Below, piece by piece: positions 1 through 13,568 of a DNA stretch of 64,000 nucleotides (within the stretch, counting starts at the first letter, position 1; each line of letters starts with the position of its first letter). Source of the stretch: Camarhynchus parvulus (lineage: Eukaryota; Chordata; Aves; Passeriformes; Thraupidae). The notes under the pieces are model-generated. The model was not told the DNA's origin and ran no database searches. It saw only the letters and a list, made by a program, of their open reading frames with translations. The stretch is from the NCBI RefSeq assembly GCF_901933205.1, contig NC_044601.1, positions 32,030,352-32,094,351 of the forward strand, read 5' to 3'. A program made the translations under genes and the position numbers.

Positions 1-3000
1 TGCTGGCTCCTTCCATCAATAAATGCCAGTTTATCCCATCTTACTGACAGTGTTAGTTCAGTGAGAGAACACAGACACTGAATTAGCCAGCTGAATTGAA
101 AGTAAGTAATTTGATCACTGTTAAAGCTTTGAAGCAGATGGCATTTTAATTTAAAAGGTTTTTAAGGGGAAATTGCAACTTTTGCAAATCAAAAAGGCAT
201 AATGTTGCCTATCGGGTTTAAAATTGGACATATGCTTTTATTATTAACTCTCAAAGCTCACCCTATAAGCCCTTAAATTTAAGTGCATTCATGCTGCTAT
301 GTATTAACTTGAAAGCATCACTTCATTCAAGTCAGCCTAGATATCAAATATCTTGCCAGCTTTCTGAATCTGCATTGTGGTAGAAAAAAAGTTAAGAATT
401 CTTTCTTAAAATCAGATGCAAGGTTGTACTGCATCATTTGTTACTTTAATAATTTATGTGTAGCCTTTCAGACTTCATGGCAAAGAAATACATGGAATAC
501 TGACCATTTCCAGTCTTGCTGTAAAAATTTTGCCACTGATTTTCTGTGCAAGCCTGTCAATATTTGATCTTAAGACAGCTTATAGAAGGAAAGCAGAGAA
601 ACATGATTCCTATTATTTTGTGTTATGGAAGTCAAATAAAAATTTATCTGTAGGATGTCCATTATTTTGTCACATTTTGTATGTTTTTTAATCGATTTTC
701 TTTAAAGATGTTGGAGTAAGATAGTTTCTTCAGTATACTGGCTGTTCATAAAAAAACTTAATGCCTAGAGTTTTCAATATTAGAAGTACCTTGTGGAAGA
801 AGTATGGCACTACTTTTTTTTTCAGTGTTAGTGCCAGTTAAGAAATCTGAAATGTTAATTTAAAAATACTTTAGTTGTTTTCATGTCTGTGTAGAGAGAG
901 ATGATTGTAGTAGGGAGAGTTTATTTGGTTTTTATTTATGGGAAATACCAGATGTGTTTTTATTTGCCACTACTTTCAGGAGCGTTCTGAAAGTGTTAAA
1001 ATTCAATGTCAACAGGTTCTTAAACTTGCCAATACAAGGCGGAAGAAAATCCTTAGAATTTATTTTAGAAAGGGATTGTGTTGGTCCTCTGTTTAACCTC
1101 ACTACTTTTTAAAATTGGCAATTGTCCTTGAGTGTACTCTAACATGAAGTATTTTGAATAGTAGAAATGTACCTGTTAATTTATTCAATGTCAGGTGGTA
1201 TATTTAGTGTACCTTTGGTAGCTGGGTTTCAGAGATATTTGTTAAAGATTTTTGTGAAAAGAACTAGGTGAAGTGATCCTTAGGGCTTTCACATTCCAGA
1301 TCAATCTATGCAAATACACCTAACAGAAGAAAGTCCTTTAGCATATTTCAGAGCACTGTTACAAATCTCAGCTAGCACTTCCTCTTTATTACATCTATAA
1401 AGAAAATGGTCAGCAGGAGATTGTGTTACTGTAGAATTGCATTGTCAGGATTTTTCATCTACAAGCAATGTAAATGTATAATATTTTAGAAAGTAGACTT
1501 GTTAAATGCAATTTGCTGCAGTAATACTGTATAGTACTGCCTGATTTGTTCTCAAAGTCATCCATTTGTATGCTTTCAGCATTACTGTAGAGGCCTCTGT
1601 TGTGCAGAGAGTAATTGTGCCAGATTAAAAGGCTGTAGACAGTGAGAGTTGGAAGAATAAAAACAACAGAGTTGAGTTGACTCTAATAAAGGTCTTGAAA
1701 TGATGTAATGCACTTCAAACTGTTACTGGAAATTTTCAAAATCTTTTAAACTTGTTAGTGCTCCTGCTGCATCTTTCCTAAACCGTGGTTATTATATGCA
1801 TGCCACTTAAAGCTGTTTTGGGTGCAGAAATCAATTTTAAGTAAATGAAGCAGAGAAAATATTGGTCTTATATTTTGAGCTGAAGAGTTTTTCCGGCTTG
1901 CCTTTAAAGGGACACTGAAATTTACAATGCAATCTGTGCTTAAGACCACAGACAGGAGGTTTGGCAAATCCTATTTCTTGAGTGCTGGGCTCAATGTGCC
2001 ATTGACTGGATTGCAGGCTTTTCCAAAGCCTCATCTAAAAATGTACCTCTGTTGCATCTGATGTTCAAGGAGCATTGCTTACATCACAGGTCATGCTTCT
2101 GGAATCAGCCTTGTAGTAGGTATTTCCATGTGTAACCTCCTGACATCTTAAGTTCTATTAGAGAACTTGCTTCATCATTAAGAATAAATATAAATGTATT
2201 GATAATTTTCAGTGCTGTTATCTAAAAACCTGGGATTGTTTACTACTGTGAAGATGAAAAAACATTTAGCTAGACAGGTCTATTTTTGTATACACTATGA
2301 ATCTTTCCTAATTCTTCCACTACTGTGTGAAAATCACATGGAGAAGTGGATAGAAGTGCAGATAAAATACCTTTGTTTGTCAAAACACTAAAGATATCAA
2401 ATGTATGATACCTAGTGTTAGTCATCTTTCATTAATTCAGCAGGAGACCATTGAACAGATTTTTTTTCAATGATACCTGCTAAAATTCCTTGTATCATCT
2501 GTTAAAATACATGATTAGTGAAACCTCATGTGAAACAGTTTATCTTCTTTTCCTCCTTCAGGGAGAGTCTATGGTTAAATTTGCTTAAATAATTCCTTTC
2601 TTTCATCAGTTGGAATTATGAAATAACTTTATTTCAAGCATGCTGTACTAAAACAACATAAATTCTTGCTTTATAGAATAACTATTTTTCTCTCTTCACA
2701 AGAAGACATAACTTAATTGCTCAATTATTTGCTAGTTTCATTCTGAATAATTTTATTTAAATTTCAGATTGTATAAAGTAAATATGGAGACCTGTACAAA
2801 ATAGTCTATGAGGCTGGCTAATACTTCCTACTCTAAATATAGGCTTTTATCAATGTAGTGTTAAGCTTGTCATCCACGGAGTGGATCATGTAGATGTGAC
2901 AATAAGGAAGCCATAATATTAGTTCTTAAATTGTGATGTTAACCCGATCATTAATTTTTAAAAGTATTTGTATCTTTAGAACACTATATTCTTTCAAGTA

Positions 3001-4412
3001 AGCCTTCCCTCTAGCATATTTTTTATTGTTAACAAATTGAAAAAAAATCCTTTAGTATATTTTAAGATTTATTGAAATGTATGCCTGCAAAAGCCTGCTG
3101 TTTTGCATGAATTCTAACAACCTTAAAATAAACAAACTCCCCAGAAAATCTACGTTAGCTATCAGTTGCGTATCCACTGCACAGCATAGTCATTTTCGTT
3201 GCAAATATATCCTTAGCAAATGTGAAAGGAATCTCAGTTCTAATGTCCTCCCAGTTACTAGGATAGAATTTTAGATTTTCTACTTCCTTCCATTTCAAAT
3301 TAGTTATTCACAACCTGCCAATATTATCACTTTTGGAGAAAGTGATCTAATGATGCTGCTACAATAGCCTAAGGATTTAAAGAAAATAATTTAGAAAGTT
3401 GTAGATGCTATTTCAAATTATGGCCTTAACTTATACCATGTGTCATTGAATATTGTTGTAACTCCTGTAATATTTAAATTAATGCCTTATCCTGTGTCAA
3501 GAAAACAGCAAGAGGAATGTTTTCAAAGCTACAGAAGAGTTGTTCTGCTGGCTTCAACATTAATCAGCAGGAGTCAAGTGGAATCTTCGTTAGTAGAAAG
3601 TGTTTCCTTATCTATTTATTTTTCTTTCAACTATAAACAGCAAGAAGAGAAGGTCTTCATAACTAATTATCATATAATGACATTCTAGTGTCATCTGAAA
3701 TAATCATATTAACTTCAGATCATATTAACCAGTAGTACAGAGATACTGTACAAGTAGGCTTGTGTCTAGAAAGAGTGCAGTTTTGTAACAGAAAATGATG
3801 ACTCCTTTTCACTTTCAACCTAAATGTAATAGTGTTTTTCATTCTTACGAAGAGAATGCAGAATGAGCAGGAAAATAAAAAATGCAACTAGATTTTTATT
3901 CCCTGAATGCTCATGGTTTTAAGTGGCACATACACATTTATTTGTGCATGTTTGTCATTATCTACCAATAATAAAGGAAATATCGAGCAGATTAACAACT
4001 GTGAGCTCCAGTTAGTGAAGATTTAGTAGGACTTAGTGAAATAGCCGTCTCCTCATTTTTCTAAGTTGTTAAATATAAGTGAAGGTGATCATCTCCAAGA
4101 CATACTGCAAATCAGAAAGCTATATTAAGTTTTTAATTGCTCAGTGGTTTTGTTCTTATTATTGCAACCGGAAAAACTATGCTTTTAAAGGCAGGGCCAA
4201 ATCTGATAATATTTGTTGGCAATACAGTGAAGTATACTCATGTTTTAAATTGTGTCAGTGTGAAGATTGACCATACCTATTTTCATTAGATCACCTCAGC
4301 CTGCGCGTGCAGATTCCAGTGTTATATCCAAGTTCTTTTTTTACCTGGATAAATGAAATGTATAATAGTTAGGTATGCTTTGATGGGAAAAAGGATACAA
4401 CATAGTGAGTGG
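1..4412. other. Intronic unique sequence, nothing recognised
   Basis: AT-rich intronic sequence with short homopolymer runs only. Open frames on both strands are under 85 codons with no recognisable domain. No repeat family was identified by eye. Confidence 0.6.
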
Positions 4413-4440
4413 TTGCTGTGGTTCAACCCCAGCCACTGAA
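4413..4440. mobile_element. Possible scrap of an avian LTR
   Basis: The short stretch GCTGTGGTTCAACCCCAGCC resembles the end of a common avian ERV LTR that starts in a similar GTGGTTTAACCCCAGCC fashion. Similarity stops after about 25 bases, so this could be a chance match. Confidence 0.25.
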
Positions 4441-4996
4441 ACCATCAGAGTGATCTAAGTGTTTGCAATGTGAAACTTAATGTTAAATTCTGTGCCATAG
4501 TTCTTTCCTTATAAAAGAGATATCAACTTATTCTCACAAGGAGTACTAAAAATTGTGAATTTCTCTATTGTACTTGCTGTGAATAATGGGGTGTAGATTA
4601 ATAAATATGGTGTTTAAAAAAGTAATTTTAAATCATCTACTAAATATGATTATAAATATCAAGAGTCCATTCCCATATTGATAAACAATATGAATTTCTG
4701 TCCTCTGCCTCTTATCACTCACAGGCAGAATACCTTCAACAGCAGTGGTGTCTTGCAAAGGGGCTCGATCTCTCCATCTCCAGATGTCTCTGTACATAAA
4801 GATACGTATCATACTTCTTCCTGCAGTACATCCCCTCTCTTCCCTTTGTTTTACTAATAGTAGATTACTTGATAATTCAAGCCAGGCAACAAGCCTGTAG
4901 TGCCTCAGAAGAAACAGATGAGTGAATTCAGAGGAAAAAAAATATGGGAGCTGGAGCAGGTTGTGACGGAAGATAAGAACCCTCCATGAAGGAGCT

Positions 4997-5036
4997 GCAT
5001 GAACTACATAGCATGAACTACATGCATGAACTACAT
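4997..5036 (+). repeat. Three tandem copies of a 13-base unit
   Basis: The unit GCATGAACTACAT occurs at 4997-5009, 5011-5023 and 5024-5036; one extra A separates the first two. The copies are exact, suggesting recent local slippage duplication. Confidence 0.9.
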
Positions 5037-5604
5037 AAAGAAAATAAAGCTGTTGCTGCATATTCCCAGACAACTGCGAGAAGGGCAAAATATTTATCAC
5101 AGATTTGCGCACAGCGTGAACTATGGCTTGACAATATCTCAGGCCTCTTGTATAACCTACAATGAGGAATTTACCCTCAATTGTTGGTTTTTGGTTTGTG
5201 GCTCTTTTAATCTGATTTTATCCGTTTTTCTTCAAAACCTCACTATTAGTTGGCGCGTATGAAATATGATTTGAATTTCATTTGCAAGGTGTACAGTAGC
5301 ATAAGTAGACCCTGAAGTAACTGTGAGTACTCAACCAGTATTCATCTTACAAAGGTAAGATGTCCCTCAGAATGTAAAATGCGTGAACATTACTGATATA
5401 TTTTAAAGCATGGCAACCCTAGTTTCTAGGTTATCGATATTTAAGTGCAGTTGGCAGTCTCACTACTTGAAATCAATGTTTTACCAGAAGAAAAATTATA
5501 ATGAGTTTAGAACATGAACAGGAGCATGAAAGAATAACAGTGCTGGGGGTTTGTTTTGTTTTGGTCGTTGTTTGTTTGCATGTGGGACAGGTTTGGTGGA
5601 GGTG

Positions 5605-5982
5605 TGAGTTGGCTTTTGGGTTGTTTAGTCCAGAGGAGAGAAGACTGAGCAGGAATCTCATTAGCGAGCACAAATATCTCAAAGGCAGGTGCCAAGAGGA
5701 TGGTGCCAAACTCTTTTCAGTGGTGCCCAGTGACAGGCTGAGGAGCAATGGCCACTAAGCAAACCGCAAGAAGTTCAACCTCAACTTCATTGCACTGAGG
5801 GTGTCAGGGCACTGGAACAGCTGCCTGGGGAGGTCATGGAGTCTGCCTCTCTGGAGACATTCAAAACCCATCTGGATGTGGACCTGTGTCACGTGTTCTG
5901 GGGGACCCTGCCTTGGCAGTTGTGTTGGGCTAGATGATCTGAAGACTGGATGATCTCTAACTATACTATCATTCTGTGAAAT
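5605..5982 (+). mobile_element. CR1 LINE, 3' fragment
   Basis: A 5'-truncated chicken-repeat-1 retrotransposon in sense orientation. It reads through the end of the CR1 ORF2 product; translation from about 5620 to 5755 gives CR1-like peptides such as [16 protein letters not shown] before a stop. It continues through the typical 3' region (GCACTGGAACAGCTGCC at about 5810, CTAGATGATCT at about 5931) and ends at a degenerate tail, ATTCTGTGA, near 5972-5980. It is diverged and non-functional. Confidence 0.9.
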
Positions 5983-8900
5983 TGTTTATCTGTAAGCTTA
6001 CTTTCCTAGCTTTCTGGAAACTCAGATCAGTGTCACTCTCTTGCTGCTTTCCACTGATGTTATGGAATTAAACAGTTGTTTTATATGGTATTTTGTGTTA
6101 CCATAATCTGTAACCTCTTCAGTTACTTCCCTGTGGATTCTCTGCTTTGCTCTCCTATCTTCAGCTACTAGTGTTAATCTCATATTTTAATACTTCACTT
6201 GTTATAAGGATTATATTATTAATTTTGCTGTAATCTGTGAATTATGTTATCTTGAACATTTTTGTCAGTAAGAATCAACAGAAGACTGGGAATGACTAGA
6301 GCTGGGGCTGAAAATACAGTATTTATTCAGTATCTCATATCTTAGCCTACTTTCTTCACAAGTAGGAACTTCCCCATAAAGCTTTCAAGTTATATAGTAG
6401 TAAGTGTCTACTTATATCTTAATATAACTAACTGTAAAGCCTTATTACATATACTAATAAAGCTAAATTAAATGTCTACAGACAAGGTCTGTTTCCTTGT
6501 GTTGTACTGTGCAGAACCTTGCTGCAAGATGTGAAAGAGAAACCATTTTCTTGGGTTAGTCAAGATCCAGTAGTTCTCACGTTGACTTCACATAACTATG
6601 ACTATCTAAGAACTAGATTTTATATAATTTATAGATTTTTATATTCCAATTTAGTACAAAAATTTCATCTCATGTTATATTTCCCAAATTATTTGAATGC
6701 ATACAATCTATAGGCCTTTTTTTAAAGGAGCTGTCTCCTATTAGTACTGTCTAATTTTCTGTACATAGTGAGGAAAAGATATTTCCCTGTATGTACCTTA
6801 TGTGTATTATCCTCATTGTCAAACTCACACATCCACTATTTAGTGGATCTCATTTTCATGCCCTTCTTTTTTTTCAGAATGAGTATTGGAGGAACTGGGT
6901 GGGGGTAATCCTGAAACACACCTGCCTGTGTGTTTCTGAATTCCAGATGAGAAAGAAATGCAGAGACAGAGAAAGTTGTGTGCAGAAGGTTATGTTAAGA
7001 CAAACTTTTTGTAAAGTTATACATGAAAGAAAAAAAATTTGGTCACTGTTCTATTTTTAAAAATTATAATAAAAATGATAAAACAACAATTATGCTGATA
7101 TTTGAGGATTGCAGTCTATCCCTTTAATTGCCTCCTATGTTACCAGCTTCTAGTAGAGCTATGCTATTTTAGTCTTCAGAACATTTTGATCACTTGTAAT
7201 AGTTCTAAGACACCTGTAAACAATGTATTCATTAAGGAAAAAGACATCAAATTCTTTAATCTCATTTGCAGTGTAAAAATTAATTCTCTTAAACCTCATA
7301 TATTTCTTTAGTCTTTATAGATTTTTCCTCTTGACTTCCTTCTGCACAAGTTCTGCCAATTAGACATTTAAATATACATATACCAGTTTTACAGCCTAGG
7401 TCAGTGCTCTGCTTCCCTGAATTACACCTAACTCATTTTGGATATTTACTAACATTTGTCTGTTTAGTGACTTCATGCTAGAACAATATAAAATTTTAAT
7501 GAAATAAAGTACTCCTCTGGTAACAAAATAAGTGAGACTTTGACTCTTAACACTTTGTAGTAGAAGACCTGTAAAAAACTTGTCCTTTTTTTTTTTCCTC
7601 CTCTTTTTGATTGGTGAAGTATTTCAGAAAAAAATACAGAAGAAATTTATATGTGGAACTATGCCTTTAGGAAACATAAGTCAAGGACAGCTGTATTACA
7701 TGGCAACAGACATGAAGGGTTACATATTACTTAATTTTTGCTCACCTGATTATTAACATGTGAAAGTTAATTAGAAACACTTCTATATTTTTTTTATATC
7801 TGTTTATTTTAGTTATTTTAGATCTTCAAATGAAACCCAGCTCAACCAAGTAATAACCCACAAACCCTAAATCTATACGTTAGACTTTCCCAATTGCTTT
7901 TGAATTGATTATGTTTTTCATACTTATCTAGGACGGTCAATTTGTTGTTTTAATCAAACCTTGCTGTAATGTTTTTATGGGTAAAAATTTGAAAGATCTT
8001 ATTCTTCATGACTGAGAATCAGGGATTTTGTCATTACTCCTTTATTCTAATTTAGATCTATTTTAGGCAATGATGCACTTATAGATGTGTTTAAATAAGA
8101 CTTCTGCATTTAAAATTGCATTTTTGAATAAACAGTCTTCGTGATTTTAGATGGTTCCTTTTCTGGGCATCTACCTGCTTAGTAGAACATAGAGTGAAAT
8201 AAAGCTTCCAAAATATATAGGATTTAGGTACAGTTTCTTCCATGGTGTAAAATCCTTGTACAACCTCAGAAAGATAGACATCAGACAAGTGGAATAACCC
8301 TCAAGGAATCCGTATTTACACTTCCATGTTACGTATATATCACAATTGTAAAATGGTGTTTCTATTTATTATTTCTGCATGCCAGTCTAATGTGATTGTC
8401 TTTGTGTTGAAAACATTTTATGAGAGAAAATGCACTGTAAATAAATGTAAAAAGTTTCAAAAATCAGCCTCAGTCTGTGGGAATATTGGAACCATAGATT
8501 AAAAATAATACATTACAAATAAATCTTATATGGGACTGAAACATATTTTCAGGCAGTAGAACTATCAAGTTTGAAATCTGAATTAAGAAATAAAGAATTT
8601 TAGTATGGGTACTGCTTATTACCTTGATAAAATCTATGTTCATATATGAAAATTTGTTTTCTAATTCTCGACCATAAATGAGGTTACTAAATTTTAGGGG
8701 ATTTGCAGCAGCTGTAGTGATGCTTGAAGCCATTCTGCTGGCCAGAATACACACTGGCTCACCATACCATAAAAAGACTGGAGAATAAACAAACAAGAAA
8801 TAATTTTTTTGTTTTAGGAGTGAGTGAAGACAGTGCTGCATGCAGTAGCTGCACTTGCAGATTTGCAGATTTGTGATGGGAATTGATGTGATATGGTCCA

Positions 8901-10440
8901 TCTAACATACAATTTATTCATTAAAACACTGATGCCAAACAATGTTCTCTCACAATTCCATGTGGGTGACTTGCCTGTGACTGGTGGATATTGGGCAGGG
9001 ACACAACTGGTGTTTTCAGCAACACTATTCAATTCTCTCTTTCATTTTTATCATTTTTTCGCCCCTGATATTTCAGTTTTAATTATATCTGTACTATTAA
9101 CAGAAAAGGAAAAAAAGAGTGTGCATATAAAGGATCAAAAATCTGAGTGGGTAGAAATAAATGGAAGAACAAATGGTTTGTCAGGTATCTGTCTTAATAG
9201 AGTAAAATCTGGTAAAGTTAAATATCAGCAATAGAATCTGACCAGGTAGAAATAACAGTGAAAATAGTCAAGGGTGCAGAGAAAGGCAGAAATCTGAAGC
9301 AAAAATTTGGAACTGAGAGAGTAGCCTCAGGACAGGAAGTACAACTGGTGGGCATAGAGAGAATCCAATTAAGTGAGAGCACATTTAATGAATATAACAC
9401 GAACTCTAGTGTAAAATGAAACTACAATTAATTGCTGAAGTTAATATCTTTAGATGTATTTAAATTGAATTAATTAGGGTGAAATACAGTTACATTCCTA
9501 TATGTAAACATTTGGTGATGCATAAAGAAGTTTGCTGCTGTTGACTTGTCTGTCAACATAAATATGCCAGTCCAGGAGTCCATGCTTATTATCAAATAAA
9601 GACATTCCTATTTATATGATTTGTCGTTTCATTTTCCTGTAAGATGATTTTACAGCTATTGTAAACTGAATACTGTAATATTTTACTGATGCTTTAGCTC
9701 AAACAGTAGTCAAACTCTCTAGATTGTAGTTTACATTTTGTGGAAAAAAACTTCTGGGTTTTTAAAAACTCAATGTAATACATATTTTCTGAATGGGATT
9801 AAGTATTTTTCCTTTTAAATGACATTACATCTTTACGTTACATTGCCCAGCAGACTCTTAAAATCTCTTCAGTGTCTTCATATGGAAACTTTGTTTGACG
9901 ACCAATTTTGTTTTTAAACTAGCACTTTCATGCAGCATCAACCCAAATGACCATCATAGAGCTGGATTATGTCTGTGTATGATTATAGTGGGAGGATACC
10001 TCGTCTGGAGGTAATTGGTTGGAATATTGTTGGGTTTTATGTGGCTAGTTTGGCATTAAATTTGATTTGATTTGATAAAAAAATTGGTGGAATATGCAGC
10101 CTCACAAGGCACTGGAAGTGTACTTTAACTAGTGCAAAGCTCTGACATTATGTATAGGGGAGCCCATCCACAACAAGAACTTATATACTGCCTGTTAAAA
10201 TCATTAATTTTTATTCTGCCTTGATAGTGACATCAAGAGATAGCATAGTGCAGGGGAAGTTTGAGGGAGAACTCTTGCACAAAACAGGAATGATATGATT
10301 TATTCAGTGTCAAAAAACCACTAACCAGAGGGAAATAGCTGTTACATATTTTAGAAAAGAAAAATGGATAGATTCTAATGGAATCATTACTGACTTATAT
10401 TACACACCAAACTGATAAGATTCCTTGTGAAGCATGTTGT
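5983..10440. other. Intronic unique sequence, nothing recognised
   Basis: AT-rich sequence with scattered short A and T runs. The longest frame, 143 codons on the minus strand at 8470-8901, has no recognisable domain and overlaps frames on the other strand. No transposon was identified. Confidence 0.55.
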
Positions 10441-10900
10441 GGCTCTTCTCTACAGCTCTTGGGGTTCAGCCTGAGCTGACACAGCTCATCTCTGCAAGCT
10501 TGGGATTGACAAAGTTATTCCTGAGACCTGAAGTGGAGTGCTGTTTGCTGTGAAAACATGGCCTGGCCTATGGAGGTGTCCACTGTTACCTGGGGTTTAA
10601 AATTCATTCACCTGGGCACCCCACAGCACAATCTTGATAACAACTAACACGTACTGCTCTTGGGCGGTAGCGCTCTCTTCTGCTGCCAGAGTATGGCCTG
10701 TACTAGCCACAGAACTTTCAGGACCTCTGGAAGACACCATGGGACAAAATCAGCTTTCTGTCCATGGAAGCAAAGACCCAGTTTTCCCCTCATTATGTCC
10801 TTCACTGTTTGTTGCAGCCCATAATTTAGGATATCCATGGGGTTGCCGTATTAGTGAGAGGCTCCTCCTGTCTCTAGATTACTGTTTTTAGGGTTTGGCA
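10441..10900. other. GC-richer intronic island of unknown origin
   Basis: Base composition rises relative to the flanks over about 450 bases, starting at GGCTCTTCTCTACAGC and ending near the TAG at 10889. It carries an 85-codon open frame on the + strand (10634-10891) without any recognised domain. It lies 430 bases left of the probable LTR and could be part of an old insertion or a retrocopy; I cannot assign it. Confidence 0.4.
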
Positions 10901-11329
10901 GTGAGATACTTATTTAAGAAAAAAATTAAAAACTTAAATAGTTACCAGGGAAATTTATTGTCATTTCCACTGAAAACCATGGGCTTTTAAAAATGCAATA
11001 TGTAACCCATGTTTTCCAGTTATTAATTCTATATAAGGCAGTAATATCAGCTCTGTAAAAAAGTAAGCAAAAATAACTGATTAAAAATAAAAAGAAAAAT
11101 TTTTACCCTTTGAAGGAATTGTCTTTATTGTATTTGGAGATTAAAAGTAATTCCTGCAATCTTTCAAAAAGCATACACAACTTATTTTGATTTTCTTATC
11201 ATATTTTGTGTTTAGTGTGATGGAAATATTATTATATAATAATGAAGTTTTAGTTAAATAGATCTAGATTTGTTTAATATCTGCAATAGTTATAAGGAGT
11301 CACTGTGATTTTAATGTGTGTGTTCAGTC

Positions 11330-11827
11330 TGTGAAACCTGGAAACCTGGAAGACCTACGCAAGCCTAAAACTGTGGGAAATGTTGAAAAATACCTGGTGC
11401 AGGTAGCTGGCTCTGCAAGCTGTAGTTCAGGATGCAGGTTGAGTTCTGGCTGAGAGCCCACAGAGGCCGTGGGCTGCTTATCCTTGCACAGCAGAGGGCA
11501 CAAAGAGCAGTAACACCGGCCAGGGGAAGGGACACTGGGACACACAGCAGGAGCCGGGGGCTCGGGAAGAAGGGTGAGGTTTGGGACTTGCACATGGCTT
11601 GGACTGTGAGGGCGTAAAAGCCCAGGGGCTCCTCTGCTCAGGATCTTCCTCGGAGGCACCAGCTCAGGCTCTTTCTGTGTTACTGTGCTGTGAATAAACT
11701 GTTCTGTGGAATGAGACATCTGAGACTCTGCCCTGGGAAGCCTCCTCTGACTGAGAGTGGGGTGACTCAAGTGGGGCTGCCATGAGCTCAGTGCAGCCCC
11801 TGCTCGCAAAGGGGCTGAGGCCCAACA
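11330..11827 (+). mobile_element. Probable solo LTR of an endogenous retrovirus
   Basis: This is a sharply GC-richer block in AT-rich surroundings. It begins TGTGAAACC and ends GGCCCAACA, so it has TG...CA ends. Inside are a TATA-like GCGTAAAAG at 11612-11620 and an AATAAA at 11693-11698, about 80 bases apart as expected for an LTR promoter and R region, followed by a U5-like stretch. No gag, pol or primer-binding site follows, so it would be a solo LTR. The flanks show no clean duplication. A wider pair of ends (11315-11971) would be flanked by TTTAA on both sides, but that may be chance. The family is not identified. Confidence 0.55.
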
Positions 11828-13545
11828 GTGACAATCTCTGACACTGGGACTGCAACTGCCAGAGTCTCATCAGTGGTGAGACTGGGAAGTTTCCTTAACA
11901 GGAAAACCCTTTCTGTGGTCAAAGTCTTGATTACATGTCTATAATTAACAACAAACCACTGATATTTAGCATTTAAAAACATACCCCCATTTCCCTCCTG
12001 TCAGCCTTTTAATTGTGGAAAGAGTGTGTTTTTAAATAAAGTGAGTCCTCCAGTCACGGCTACCTATTGCATCATTGCCTTCCTGATTTAATATATTATA
12101 ATTACCATACCAAATCATGACATATTATTTTTTAGGTCTGAAAGCTTTAAATCTAATAAAATACACTAGCCAGTATACACACACTGCAAATACAGAGCTT
12201 TATGCTGAGTAATTTTCAGCTGGATAGCTCTGTGCCAGTGCCACAGGCTTTTCCTGCAGAGGAGTGAAAGCTTGAAAAAAAGGAGTTAGGTTATGCTTAG
12301 TGGCTCCATAGTGAGAGTGTGCCTGCTAAGACACCTGTCGGGATTTTAGCTGGTTTAATGATGTGGCCAGAAGCAAAGCACATGAACAGCAGGTGCGTGT
12401 AACTGTGGTGCAGAACCAGAGAGTTGTCAGCAGAATTGCTTCAGTGTCCTGAGCACAGCGCTGAGCCTCCTCCTTCAGCTATGCAGAAGCAAAATAGGAG
12501 CAGGACCAAGAAGTGTGACTTTCTCTGTGCCTACCTCAGCATCTAAAGATATAAGAGTGCAGTTCTTTGACTAACAGGACCTTGGATTGGAAATGAAAAT
12601 AGTTTTATTTTTTATTGTCATTTCTCACGAACAAGTCCTGTTGATCTGTGCAGTAAGTGCAGCAATCCATAGGTTTTGGTATTTAGAGTTAATTTTTGCT
12701 GGGGAAAAAATGAGTAACTAAAATATCTAGTCAAAATTTCAGCACAAAACTCCATAGTTATCTATATTCCTGTCACTCTTCATCCACAAAAAAATATTTC
12801 TAATTCCACAAATATACTGTTGTATTTCAGAAGGTGACTATACACAGAATGCCTGGGCACTTTGAATTCTTGAAAAAGCTTGCTTGTTTTTCTTTAATCA
12901 GGTAATTTTTTGGGATTGTGTAGAGGTTTTCTCACACTCATATTTTGTGATACCACACTCTGGAATTCTGGTGACATATCAACAAGGTGATATCATGTGT
13001 TCCATTTATTTCAAAGAAGTAAGTTACATGTAAGTTAGATGTTGTGACCTGTCTCTCAGGGAAGTTCATTTTTCACAGATCTTTTGGGGTGGATTAAAGG
13101 AAATTGATGCTAAATAACCAGTAGAGCAACAAACTTTATTAGAAAAAATGCTTTGAAAATGTAACTGGGGAAAAACCATAATGGTCTGGAAAAGGGTGTA
13201 TATAGATGTTCTGGAATGTATGATCACCCTATGAAAAGATAATTGGCAGGAGAAAAAGATAGGAGAAGATTCTGGAAGTCTGGTGGTGTTGAGAGGAGGC
13301 GATGAGTGTGTGTCTGTCTGTTTGTCTGGGTGTGTTTGGACAGACTTTTGGAGTAAACTCTGAATTTTGTGGCTGCACAGCGGTGGCTCACAGTGTGGAA
13401 AAGAGACCAGCATTAAAAGGAACACTGACCCTGCTTCTGCAGGATCTGTTGCTTGATGGCAGTTTCTGCTTTAGCTCAAAACCAGCTTGTTTAAGGTAAA
13501 ATTTAGCTGCAAGGTCCCAGTGGTTCACTACAAATCTTCTTTCAT
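11828..13545. other. Intronic sequence with a mildly GC-richer patch
   Basis: Mostly AT-rich. The stretch 12210-12560 is less AT-rich and resembles an old insertion, but I recognise no family. A TG-rich patch lies near 13300-13345. Frames are under 120 codons and unremarkable. Confidence 0.45.
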
Positions 13546-13568
13546 AACAAAACAAAACAAAACAAAAA
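13546..13568. repeat. (AAAAC)n simple repeat
   Basis: About four and a half units of an AACAA-type pentamer, ending in a run of five A. Confidence 0.85.

Noticed and set aside
4633..5112. Minus-strand open frame of 159 codons
   Set aside because: It reads through the short tandem repeat at 4997-5036, shows no recognisable domain, and its composition is typical of intronic noise.
11324..11809. Minus-strand open frame of 161 codons in a GC-rich block
   Set aside because: It is the antisense of the probable LTR, where GC-rich sequence lowers stop frequency; no protein family fits.
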